The translations under genes were made by a program, and so were the position numbers. DNA of 64,000 nt, taken from NCBI RefSeq assembly GCF_024198255.1, contig NZ_JAJVKW010000018.1, positions 62,001 to 126,000 of the forward strand. Reading direction: 5' to 3'. Below the pieces are notes generated by a model. It saw nothing but the letters and a program-made list of their open reading frames with translations, was not told the origin of the DNA and did no database searches. This document shows positions 42,722 through 50,034 of this stretch, piece after piece (the stretch's first letter is position 1; each line of letters opens with the position of its first letter). Origin of the DNA: Myxococcus guangdongensis (GTDB lineage: Bacteria > Myxococcota > Myxococcia > Myxococcales > Myxococcaceae).

Positions 42722-42769
42722 GCCGTCCGCCTCCCCTTGGACAGCCCCAGGCTTGCCGCTGCTCGACTA

Positions 42770-43072
42770 CTACTTCAATCCGACTCCAGCCCTCGTGGAT
42801 TGACTCAGCCCAGGGAACGCCTTGTCCCGAAGCTGAGGCTCAGGGGTGTCTTTGTACCGCTCGAAGACCTGCACGGATTGCCGCGCAATGTTCCCCAGGC
42901 GGCCTGCGCCCGCATGCGCCTTGAAGTTGCCAATCCGCATCTTCATGCTTCCCAGTTTGATTCCCCGCTGCTCGGCGATGGCGGGCATCTCGCACGGAAG
43001 CAGGGCTGTACCAAATCGATAGAGATAGAAGGCGACGATATCGTCAGCCTCGCTCCACTGATGATTGCTCAT
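42770..43072 (-). CDS. Small conserved-looking protein of unknown function (100 aa)
   Basis: It begins MSNHQWSEADDIVAFYLYRF and contains MPAIAEQRGIKLGSMKMRIG, followed by NFKAHAGAGRLGNIARQSVQ: a helical, HTH-like arrangement. GGAG lies 9 bases before the ATG. I have an impression of similar short proteins in unrelated bacteria, sometimes joined to nucleases, but cannot name the family. Codon use is clearly less GC-rich than in the flanking genes, a sign of transfer. Confidence 0.65.
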   Translation of the reverse strand: MSNHQWSEADDIVAFYLYRFGTALLPCEMPAIAEQRGIKLGSMKMRIGNFKAHAGAGRLGNIARQSVQVFERYKDTPEPQLRDKAFPGLSQSTRAGVGLK

Positions 43073-43141
43073 TTCAGTGCTCCAGTCGGGTTACGACAAC
43101 GCAGGGTGAGATGGGCGGATCCATCGCTCCCATGCACTCGG

Positions 43142-43897
43142 TCAGAAGTCCGCTGCCCTGCGGGCCTGCTCCACCCGCCTCTGCTCCGCCGCTTCCTTCC
43201 AGAGAATGGAACTGCGGTACCTCACGAGCACATCAGCCCCCGCGCCGCGCTCCTGCGTCAGTGCGAGTGTCACCACCGTTTCACCAGTAGCCCACGCAGC
43301 CCTGGCTTCGAACGGCGACTTCAGCAAACGGTCCCTCTCCATCGCGGCACGCATGGATGTCCCTTCACTGCGGATGGCAGCACCAGTGCTGTCCTGAGTG
43401 GAGTGAACTCCCGAAGCCAGTCGTGCGGACTGATTGAGTGAGTCGCCGATTTGCCGCAGGACATAAAGGGACTCGAGGTCATCGATGACAGTATCTGTCG
43501 TCCTCTCCCTAGCCGGTCTTCCATACTTGGTCGAGAGGAGCCCCTTGATGTCGGCGTATGAGCTTCGTGCCGAAGCGAGTGACGGGAGCCACAGAGAAAT
43601 ATCTGAGAGACGTCCGCCCGCGAACGAGCAGTACACTTTGGCCTCATAACCAGCCACCACGATGGCCGCGACCACCTTGCCGTCTTCGACAATTGCCGTC
43701 GGCCCCAGTGCAGCAACAACCTCCGAGCGCGGCATCCCCCATCTTGTCGCCTGGAATCCTTCGGAACTTCGCCATGCGGCACCTTGAGCATTCAGGGCGC
43801 GAATCGCCGTAAGTCGCTGCGCTCGTCTTTCCCGCTCAGGAGATGCACACCCCATCACGAGTGGAAGGCAGATGCAGACGGCGATGGCCAAGCGCAT
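43142..43897 (-). CDS. Lipoprotein of unknown function (251 aa)
   Basis: The lipoprotein signal MRLAIAVCICLPLVMGC ends in a lipobox Cys17. A mid-part (RWGMPRSEVVAALGPTAIVE) resembles bacterial lipoproteins in which a short domain of this kind precedes a variable tail; the C-terminal 60 residues are charged and helical (LWKEAAEQRRVEQARRAADF). No function can be assigned. Base composition is lower in GC than usual for this window. Confidence 0.75.
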   Translation of the reverse strand: MRLAIAVCICLPLVMGCASPERERRAQRLTAIRALNAQGAAWRSSEGFQATRWGMPRSEVVAALGPTAIVEDGKVVAAIVVAGYEAKVYCSFAGGRLSDISLWLPSLASARSSYADIKGLLSTKYGRPARERTTDTVIDDLESLYVLRQIGDSLNQSARLASGVHSTQDSTGAAIRSEGTSMRAAMERDRLLKSPFEARAAWATGETVVTLALTQERGAGADVLVRYRSSILWKEAAEQRRVEQARRAADF

Positions 43898-44106
43898 GCC
43901 TCGATTTCATGTGCCCTCGCGAAATCGGTCAAGCGCTCCCCGGCACCCAGTCAGCGGCATGAGATGAAGACGAGGTTCAGTCACATCAGACCACCGCTGG
44001 CCAGCGCCGGCCTTCAGTGAACTTCCAGCGGTACCAGGAGCCCGCACCTCGGGAGGGACCGGGACAGCCCCCGACCAGAGCGGGTCTACCTTGCCCCAGG
44101 TGCAAC

Positions 44107-45090
44107 TCACCGCAGCGCGAACCGTCGCCGGTACGCATCCGGCGTCAATCCCGTGCGCGCCTTGAACCGTCGCCGGAACGACGTGGTGTCCGCATAGCCC
44201 ACGGCCTGCGAGATGTCCTCCACGGTGCGCGGACTCGTCTCCAGCATCCTCCGGGCCGCCTCGACGCGCAGTCGTTGGACGTAGTCCAGCGGCGTATCCC
44301 CCGTCGCCTTCTGGAAGCGCCTCAGCAACGTCCTCGCCCCCAGGCTCGCGGCCTCCGCCGCCTCCGCCAAGGTCACCGGCCCCTGGTAGTGCGCCTCCAG
44401 CCACTCCTGCGCGCGCAGCACCGCCGCATCCCCGTGGTCCCTCGGCGCCGAGTGCACCGCGTACGGCCCCTGCAACCTGCGCCCGGGCTCCACCAACAAC
44501 ATCTTCGCGCACAGCGCCGCCAATTCCGGTGACGCCTTCTTCGCCACCAGATGCAGACACAGGTCCAGATACGCCGTGATTCCTCCCGCCGTGAGCACGT
44601 CGTCCTGGTCCACCAACAACAGCTCCGGCTTGAGCCTCACCCCCGGATAACGCGCCGCGAAGCGCTGCGCCAAACCCCAGTGCGTCGTCGCCTCACGCCC
44701 CTCCAACAACCCCGTCTCCGCCAACACGAACGCCCCCGCGCACACCGCCGCCAGCTTCGCGCCTCGCGCGTGCTGCGCCTTCAACCACCGCGTCAGCACC
44801 CGCTCCCCCAACACCGCCTCCAACCCTCCCACCATCGCCGGAACCAACACCACGTCGAAGCGCTCCGCGGGCTTCGGCACCCTCGCCGCCATCAGCTCCA
44901 ACCCATGGAAGCTCCTCGCGGGCTCCCCACGCGGCGACACCAACTCCACCACGAAGGGCTCGGACATCCCCACGTCCCGGCTCAGCAGGTTCGCCATCGC
45001 GAACACGTCCAGCGGCCCCATCACGCTGGAGGCCACACACCCCTCCAGGGACAACACCGCGATGCGCGTGGGACTCGCCGCCTTGACCAT
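44107..45090 (-). CDS. GlxA-type regulator: DJ-1/PfpI-like domain plus AraC HTH
   Basis: 327 residues. The N-terminal class I amidotransferase-like domain (about 8-190) has the nucleophile-elbow segment GAKLAAVCAGAFVLAETGLL, and the C-terminus has a double AraC HTH (VTLAEAAEAASLGARTLLRR; VEDISQAVGYADTTSFRRRF, then KARTGLTPDAYRR). Such GlxA/FtrA-like activators respond to small metabolites. It is divergent from an isochorismatase-like hydrolase, which GlxA-type regulators frequently control. Confidence 0.92.
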   Translation of the reverse strand: MVKAASPTRIAVLSLEGCVASSVMGPLDVFAMANLLSRDVGMSEPFVVELVSPRGEPARSFHGLELMAARVPKPAERFDVVLVPAMVGGLEAVLGERVLTRWLKAQHARGAKLAAVCAGAFVLAETGLLEGREATTHWGLAQRFAARYPGVRLKPELLLVDQDDVLTAGGITAYLDLCLHLVAKKASPELAALCAKMLLVEPGRRLQGPYAVHSAPRDHGDAAVLRAQEWLEAHYQGPVTLAEAAEAASLGARTLLRRFQKATGDTPLDYVQRLRVEAARRMLETSPRTVEDISQAVGYADTTSFRRRFKARTGLTPDAYRRRFALR

Positions 45091-45167
45091 GGCCGCTTGT
45101 CGTTTTCCGCCCGGATTTTGTCAATCCAGGCACTCGTCGCGTGCATCCCGTCTGGTTATTGCATCCC

Positions 45168-45755
45168 ATGAAGCCCCACCCCACGGAGCCCCCCTTGGAC
45201 CCCACCACCGCCCTGCTGCTCATCGACATCCAGAACGACTACTTCCCCGGCGGCCGCGCCGAGCTGGACCGCGCCGAGGCCGCCGCCACCCAGGCCCGCG
45301 CGGCCCTCGACCACTTCCGCCAACACCACCTGCCCGTCATCCACGTCCGCCACATCTCCGTGCAGCCCGGCGCCACCTTCTTCCTCCCCAACACCCCGGG
45401 CTCGGAGACCCACACACTCGTCGCGCCCCGCCCCGATGAGCGCGTCATCCTCAAGCACTACCCCAACAGCTTCCGGGAGACGGACCTCCAGAAGCAGCTG
45501 GGCGCGCTCGGCATCAAGCACCTCGTGGTGACCGGCATGATGACCCTCATGTGCGTGGACGCCACCGTGCGCGCCGCCGCGGACCTCGGCTACGCCGTCA
45601 CCGTGCTCCAAGACGCCTGCGCCGCCCGCGCCCTCGAGCTCAACGGCGTGAGCGTGCCCGCGCCCCAGGTCCACGCCGCGTTCCTCGCCGCGCTCGGCAT
45701 GGCCTACGCGAAGCTGGAGAGCACGTCCGACTTCCTCGCCCGCGCGGGGCGCTGA
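45168..45755 (+). CDS. Isochorismatase-family cysteine hydrolase
   Basis: 195 residues with the catalytic triad of the family: Asp in ALLLIDIQNDYF, Lys in VILKHYPNSF and Cys in MMTLMCVDATVRAA, plus the cis-peptide VVTGMMT. Substrates range from isochorismate to nicotinamide and N-carbamoyl amines; sequence does not decide. The ATG at 45168 starts 15 residues before the active-site Asp; an in-frame start at 45141 adds nine residues. It ends 2 bases before the convergent gluconokinase gene. Confidence 0.9.
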   Translation: MKPHPTEPPLDPTTALLLIDIQNDYFPGGRAELDRAEAAATQARAALDHFRQHHLPVIHVRHISVQPGATFFLPNTPGSETHTLVAPRPDERVILKHYPNSFRETDLQKQLGALGIKHLVVTGMMTLMCVDATVRAAADLGYAVTVLQDACAARALELNGVSVPAPQVHAAFLAALGMAYAKLESTSDFLARAGR

Positions 45756-45757
45756 CC

Positions 45758-46243
45758 TCAGAGCTTCAGGCCCGCGCGGATGCTCGCCACGATTTGCTCC
45801 GGCGGCGGCGAGACATCCACCGACAGCGCCTGCTCGGGCACCTCCAGCGCCGCCAGCTGACTGTCCAGCAACGACGGCGGCATGAAGTGCCCATGCCGCT
45901 GTGCCAGCCTGCGCGACAACACCTCGCGCGGCGCGTTCAGATACACCCACCGCGTCCGGGCCGGGTCCACCTCCAGCCGTTCGCGGTAGGAGCGCTTGAG
46001 CGCGGACGAGGCCAGCACCACGTCCTCACCGCGCGACAGGGAGCGCTCGAGCTCCCCTCGGACGTCCGCCAACCACGGCCAACGGTCCTCGTCCGTCAGC
46101 GGCACCCCCGCCGCCATCTTCGCCACGTTGGCGGCCGAGTGCAGGTCGTCCGTGTCGAGGAAACGCCAGCCCAGGCTCTGGGCCAGCGCGCGCCCCACCG
46201 TCGACTTGCCGGCGCCCGAGACGCCCATGACGACGACCACCAT
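45758..46243 (-). CDS. gntK: Gluconokinase
   Basis: 161 residues. The P-loop MGVSGAGKSTVGRALAQSLG and the gluconate-kinase segments FLDTDDLHSAANVAKMAAGV, PLTDEDRWPWL, VLASSALKRSYRERL and RHGHFMPPSLLDSQLAALE are diagnostic. It phosphorylates gluconate to 6-phosphogluconate for the pentose phosphate pathway. The ATG at 46243 follows GAGGAGGCG; the open frame upstream is not coding-like. No gluconate transporter lies beside it. Confidence 0.95.
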   Translation of the reverse strand: MVVVVMGVSGAGKSTVGRALAQSLGWRFLDTDDLHSAANVAKMAAGVPLTDEDRWPWLADVRGELERSLSRGEDVVLASSALKRSYRERLEVDPARTRWVYLNAPREVLSRRLAQRHGHFMPPSLLDSQLAALEVPEQALSVDVSPPPEQIVASIRAGLKL

Positions 46244-46477
46244 CTCGTGACGCCTCCTCGATGAAACGGGGACCTCCGGACATGGTGCGACGCCTGTCGC
46301 CTGTTCGCCACTGCCTCGCGCGTCGAATGACCACCTCTCCACGTCCCACGGGCCCCTCGCGTGCGACGCCGGGCCGGCCGCCTGCCCCCGTAGCATCCCG
46401 TCGAACTCCGGATACCCGTCCAACGTCGCGGGTCCAGCGCGAGGAACACGGCTCCGCACCCCCACCATGCTTGGGAA
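46244..46477. other. Gene-free stretch between gluconokinase and DNA ligase
   Basis: No open frame is convincing on either strand. It holds the gntK ribosome site at its left end and leads into the ligase promoter motif at its right end. No repeats were seen. Confidence 0.4.
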
Positions 46478-46500
46478 ACGTCAGACCCCAGGGGTACGAT
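46478..46500 (+). promoter_or_regulatory. GTCAGAC-N8-TAnnnT promoter motif upstream of the DNA ligase gene
   Basis: ACGTCAGAC, 8 bases, TACGAT. This is the arrangement of PafBC-type damage promoters and shares GTCAGACCCCA with the motif at 23234. It predicts a start near 46507 and a leader of about 40 bases to the GTG at 46547. Confidence 0.6.
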
Positions 46501-46546
46501 TCTCCTCACGGTCGCCGCGATGACACGCGGCACGGAGGGGATATCA

Positions 46547-47608
46547 GTGGCGGACCTCGCGGACGGTGAGCAGACGGAGATGAAGGGCTCGGGCGCCAAG
46601 CCCTACATCCTCAAGAACACCGGAGGCGTCTACTCGTGCTCCTGTCCCGCGTGGCGCAACCAGTCCATCGGCATCGAGCGGCGCACCTGCAAGCACCTGC
46701 GCAAGCTGCGCGGTGAGGACGCCGAGGCCGCCCGCGTCGGCGGCGCCGCGGCCCTCCCCAAGGCCACCCGCGTCAAGACGGCGAAGGAGACCGAGTCCTC
46801 CGAGGACGCCACCGAGAAGGCCCCGCCGCTCCTGCTCGCCCATCCGTGGGAGAACGACGTGGACCTCACGGACTGGTGGATGAGCGAGAAGCTCGACGGC
46901 GTGCGCGCGTACTGGGACGGCAAGCGCTTCTGGTCGCGCCTGGGCAACGAGTTCTTCGCGCCGGACTGGTTCACGGCGGCCCTGCCGGACTTCCCGCTGG
47001 ACGGAGAGCTGTTCGGTGGACGCAAGCGCTTCCAGCGCACGGTGAGCGTGGTGCGCCGGCAGGACAAGAGCCAGGACTGGAAGGAGCTGCTCTTCGTGGT
47101 GTTCGACGCCCCGAGCGTGGACGCGGCCTTCGAGCAGCGGCTGGAGCACTGTCGCAAGTGGGTAGATGACACGAAGCCCGAGTACGCGCGGTGGCATCCG
47201 CACGAGCGCTGCCAGGGCACGGTGCACCTGCGCACGGAGCTGGAGCGGGTGGAGGGCCTGGGCGGCGAGGGACTGATGCTGCGTCAGCCGGGCTCGCGCT
47301 ACGAGGTGGGCCGCTCGCACACGCTGTTGAAGGTGAAGAGCTTCAAGGATGACGAGGCCGTGGTGATTGGCCATGTCGCGGGCGCGGGTCGGCACAAGGG
47401 GCGGTTGGGTGCGCTCGAGGTGGAGCTGCGCAACGGCAAGCGCTTCAGCGTGGGCACGGGCTTCTCCGACGCGGAGCGGGCCGCGCCGCCGGCCATCGGC
47501 ACGCTCATCACGTTCCGCTACCAGGAGCTGTCCAACGACGGCGTGCCGCGCTTCCCGTCGTACATCGGCGTGCGCATCGACGCGGCGCCGTTCAAGGCGA
47601 AGGGCTGA
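46547..47608 (+). CDS. ATP-dependent DNA ligase fused to a SWIM zinc finger
   Basis: 353 residues. Residues 31-50 form a SWIM finger (C31-x-C33, then C48-x-H50). A Lys/Glu-rich linker follows, then a compact ATP-dependent ligase core: motif I SEKLDGVRAYW with the adenylated Lys115, FPLDGELFGG, EGLMLRQPGSRYE, and motif V KVKSFKDDEAVVIGH, followed by a short OB domain. This small size is typical of accessory repair ligases. The start is the GTG at 46547 with GGAGGGG upstream; an ATG at 46520 lies too close to the predicted transcript start. The SWIM finger probably directs DNA or protein binding. Confidence 0.88.
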   Translation: MADLADGEQTEMKGSGAKPYILKNTGGVYSCSCPAWRNQSIGIERRTCKHLRKLRGEDAEAARVGGAAALPKATRVKTAKETESSEDATEKAPPLLLAHPWENDVDLTDWWMSEKLDGVRAYWDGKRFWSRLGNEFFAPDWFTAALPDFPLDGELFGGRKRFQRTVSVVRRQDKSQDWKELLFVVFDAPSVDAAFEQRLEHCRKWVDDTKPEYARWHPHERCQGTVHLRTELERVEGLGGEGLMLRQPGSRYEVGRSHTLLKVKSFKDDEAVVIGHVAGAGRHKGRLGALEVELRNGKRFSVGTGFSDAERAAPPAIGTLITFRYQELSNDGVPRFPSYIGVRIDAAPFKAKG

Positions 47609-47644
47609 GCCCCGCCCGCACCCACAGGAGGCTTTCCACGGGGT

Positions 47645-47668
47645 GACAGGGCACACGTGGGCCCTGTC
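47645..47668 (+). terminator. Hairpin after the DNA ligase gene
   Basis: GACAGGGC-N8-GCCCTGTC is a perfect 8-base stem 36 bases past the stop. No T-run follows. Confidence 0.4.
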
Positions 47669-47805
47669 GGCTCGCGGATAGGTGGGACTGCCCTCGGGGA
47701 CGAGCCTCCCAGGATGGACCGGTGAGGGTGGGCTCCGATTCCTAGGGTGGCGGCGCCCGAGGGCGCGCGAGCGGCTTGGGCTGTCCCCTAGCCACGAGCC
47801 GTCCC

Positions 47806-48681
47806 ATGTCGTCCACCCTCTCCGATGTCGCGCCAGCGTGCGCCGTGCATCCGCACCTCGACGCCGTCTTCGCCTGCAGCCGCTGTGGCAGCTTCGGCTG
47901 TGCCGAATGCCGCGGCCATGATGAGGCCACCCACTGCGCGCCTTGCATGCGGCGGATGAGCGAGGACCCCGCGGCCCTGTCGCCGACGCGGCTCATCTGG
48001 GACACGCTGGCGCTCGTGCAGCAGCAGTGGCGGTGGGTGCTGGGACTCAGTCTGGCGGTGGCGCTCATCCGACTGGGGACCGCTGCCTTCCTGTTGCTGC
48101 CCAACCCAACGCTGGGCATCGCCCTCTCGGTCCTCACCAACATGGGAGCCCAGACGGGGCTGAGCATCTACCTGATGCAGCGGGTGGCCACGGAGCTCCG
48201 CGTTCCTGGACAGGCGCCGCTGGGACTCGCTGAGTCCCTTGGGACGGTGATACCGCGCATCATCCTCATGGGACTCATGGCCGCGCTCTCCGCGGTGGTC
48301 GTCAGCACGGGCCTGGTCCTGTTGCTCATCCCCGGGCTGTACCTCGCGTTGAGCACCAGCCTGGCCCCCGCCATCGTCGCCGTGGAGGGGAGAGGTCCGC
48401 TCGCCTCGCTCCGGCTGTCCCACGAGCTGGTCAAGGGGTATCGGCTACGGCTGCTCGGGACACTGTTGCCCCTGGGGGGCTCGGTCATCCTCGCGGTGCT
48501 CGTCCTCAGCAACCTCCTCGACGGGGTCATCTCGAACGTACCCTCTCCCATCTCGGTCGTGTTCGGAATCACCGTGACGACGGCGACCATGAGCGCTGTG
48601 TCCGTGTACGAGTTGGGACTGGTGCTCGCGTATCAGCGACTGATGGAGCGACAGCCAGCTCGCGGCCGTCATCGGGGCTGA
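47806..48681 (+). CDS. Membrane protein with N-terminal B-box-like zinc finger
   Basis: 291 residues. The N-terminus has a Cys/His array (CAVHPHLDAVFACSRCGSFG, then CAECRGHDEATHCAPCM) like the B-box zinc fingers seen before membrane domains in many myxobacterial proteins. Five to six membrane helices follow (VLGLSLAVALIRLGTAAFLL, VIPRIILMGLMAALSAVVVS, TGLVLLLIPGLYLALSTSLA, LLGTLLPLGGSVILAVLVLS), with loops typical of the DUF7847/YciC-like families. Function unknown. The ATG at 47806 precedes the Cys array. Confidence 0.82.
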   Translation: MSSTLSDVAPACAVHPHLDAVFACSRCGSFGCAECRGHDEATHCAPCMRRMSEDPAALSPTRLIWDTLALVQQQWRWVLGLSLAVALIRLGTAAFLLLPNPTLGIALSVLTNMGAQTGLSIYLMQRVATELRVPGQAPLGLAESLGTVIPRIILMGLMAALSAVVVSTGLVLLLIPGLYLALSTSLAPAIVAVEGRGPLASLRLSHELVKGYRLRLLGTLLPLGGSVILAVLVLSNLLDGVISNVPSPISVVFGITVTTATMSAVSVYELGLVLAYQRLMERQPARGRHRG

Positions 48682-48699
48682 CCTGGACATCGGCACGCG

Positions 48700-50034
48700 T
48701 CAGGACGCGTGTCGCTCCGCCTCCTTGAAGAACTGGGTGAGCGAGGCGTCCAGCAGGGACTGGCGCGACTGCAGGTACCTGCGAGCACGGAGGAAGGGGA
48801 GCCAGACGCGCGTGCCGACACGCACCTGCGACTCCTCCCTCCTCTCTCGCGGAACCCACGTCCCTCCCAGCCGCCGCACCAGCACGTCGCCCAGATAGGC
48901 ACCGAGCGCCGGTGCGGTGTGCCCATCGACGAGGTCCCGCACATACCGCTCCGGGAAGTTCTCCCGCCAGAAGTAGAAGTCCAGGTCGGTGAGGGACTGG
49001 GCCGTCTCGTCCATGATGGACGGCACCTTCGTGTGCAGCGCGGCCACGAGTCCTTCGGACAGGGCTCCGTAGGAAGCGAGGACGCGCTCGGGATGCTCCA
49101 CGTCCGAGGGCAGGGCGACGGGGAGCCACTCCTCGGGCTCGGGGGGATGGAAGGCGTTGAGCTCGGAGATCTTCCGCTGACGCTCGCTAACGGCGAACTC
49201 GTCCGGTAGCCGCGAGAGGAACGGCGCCACGTCCGGATGGAAGCGAGGCTCCACCGGAGCCAGCGCGGCGCTGCGCTCCCTCAAGGTCCGCAGCACGGTG
49301 TCGAAGTCGAGGTCCGGCCGCAGGTGGACATGCGCGCGGGCCTGCGCGACACGCGCATCCTCGCTGGCGAAGTCGGCGGCGGTGGGCCGCAGCACCACGA
49401 GGACGGAGCCATTGGGGAGCGCCTCCACGAGGTGCGCGGGCGTCGAGAGCACCCGTTCTCTGCCCACGCGCTCCACGAGCTGGGGACCGAAGACGTTCAG
49501 CCAGCAGACTTCGTAGACCTTGTCGAAGCCATCTCTGCGCGAAACCTCGACGTCCCGGCCGAAGTGGGGGAAGCCCGCCAGCTCGCGGTCCGCCATGCTG
49601 TGGGCCGAAGCATACGGCGTCAGGTAGTGAGTGGCCCACGTACGGGCCGCGTCGATGAACCCTCCACACACCTCTCTTCCAGAGAAGAGTGAGAGGGGCT
49701 TCACGTCGACCCAGATTCGGAGCTTCGGGACGAGCGGAGGCAACCGCAAGCTGAGCATCACATCCAGCTCGGGTGCGTGCGACCGATAGAGGCCCATGGA
49801 CGTACTGTTCTCGTCGCGGCGCTCCTTCAGGGCTTCCCAGAAATTCTCACGGGAGAATCTGCGCCTGCGCCGTCCCTTGACGACGTCTGGCATCCAGGGG
49901 CCAGCATGGTCGACGAGGGCCTGGAGGAAGGGAGCAACGTCCTGCTCGAGCTCGGCCGTCGGCTCGAAGGCACCTTCGAACGAAAACAGGAAGTTGTCGT
50001 CGACGCCCGAGCCGTGCGCATCCAGCACGTTCAT
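48700..50034 (-). CDS. Imm52-like immunity protein with a second C-terminal domain
   Basis: 444 residues. The first 260 or so match the immunity-52 type as I know it (WVDVKPLSLFSGREVCGGFI, YASAHSMADRELAGFPHFGR, VSRRDGFDKVYEVCWLNVFG, STPAHLVEALPNGSVLVVLR, LRPDLDFDTVL). After a short linker, about 290-444 form another domain (FYFWRENFPERYVRDLVDGH, ALGAYLGDVLVRRLGGTWVP, WLPFLRARRYLQSRQSLLDA). The ATG overlaps the toxin stop (ATGA), so the proteins are made together, as expected for a toxin and its antidote. No signal peptide; it acts in the cytoplasm. The second domain is probably a separate gene product that became fused. Confidence 0.8.
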   Translation of the reverse strand: MNVLDAHGSGVDDNFLFSFEGAFEPTAELEQDVAPFLQALVDHAGPWMPDVVKGRRRRRFSRENFWEALKERRDENSTSMGLYRSHAPELDVMLSLRLPPLVPKLRIWVDVKPLSLFSGREVCGGFIDAARTWATHYLTPYASAHSMADRELAGFPHFGRDVEVSRRDGFDKVYEVCWLNVFGPQLVERVGRERVLSTPAHLVEALPNGSVLVVLRPTAADFASEDARVAQARAHVHLRPDLDFDTVLRTLRERSAALAPVEPRFHPDVAPFLSRLPDEFAVSERQRKISELNAFHPPEPEEWLPVALPSDVEHPERVLASYGALSEGLVAALHTKVPSIMDETAQSLTDLDFYFWRENFPERYVRDLVDGHTAPALGAYLGDVLVRRLGGTWVPRERREESQVRVGTRVWLPFLRARRYLQSRQSLLDASLTQFFKEAERHAS

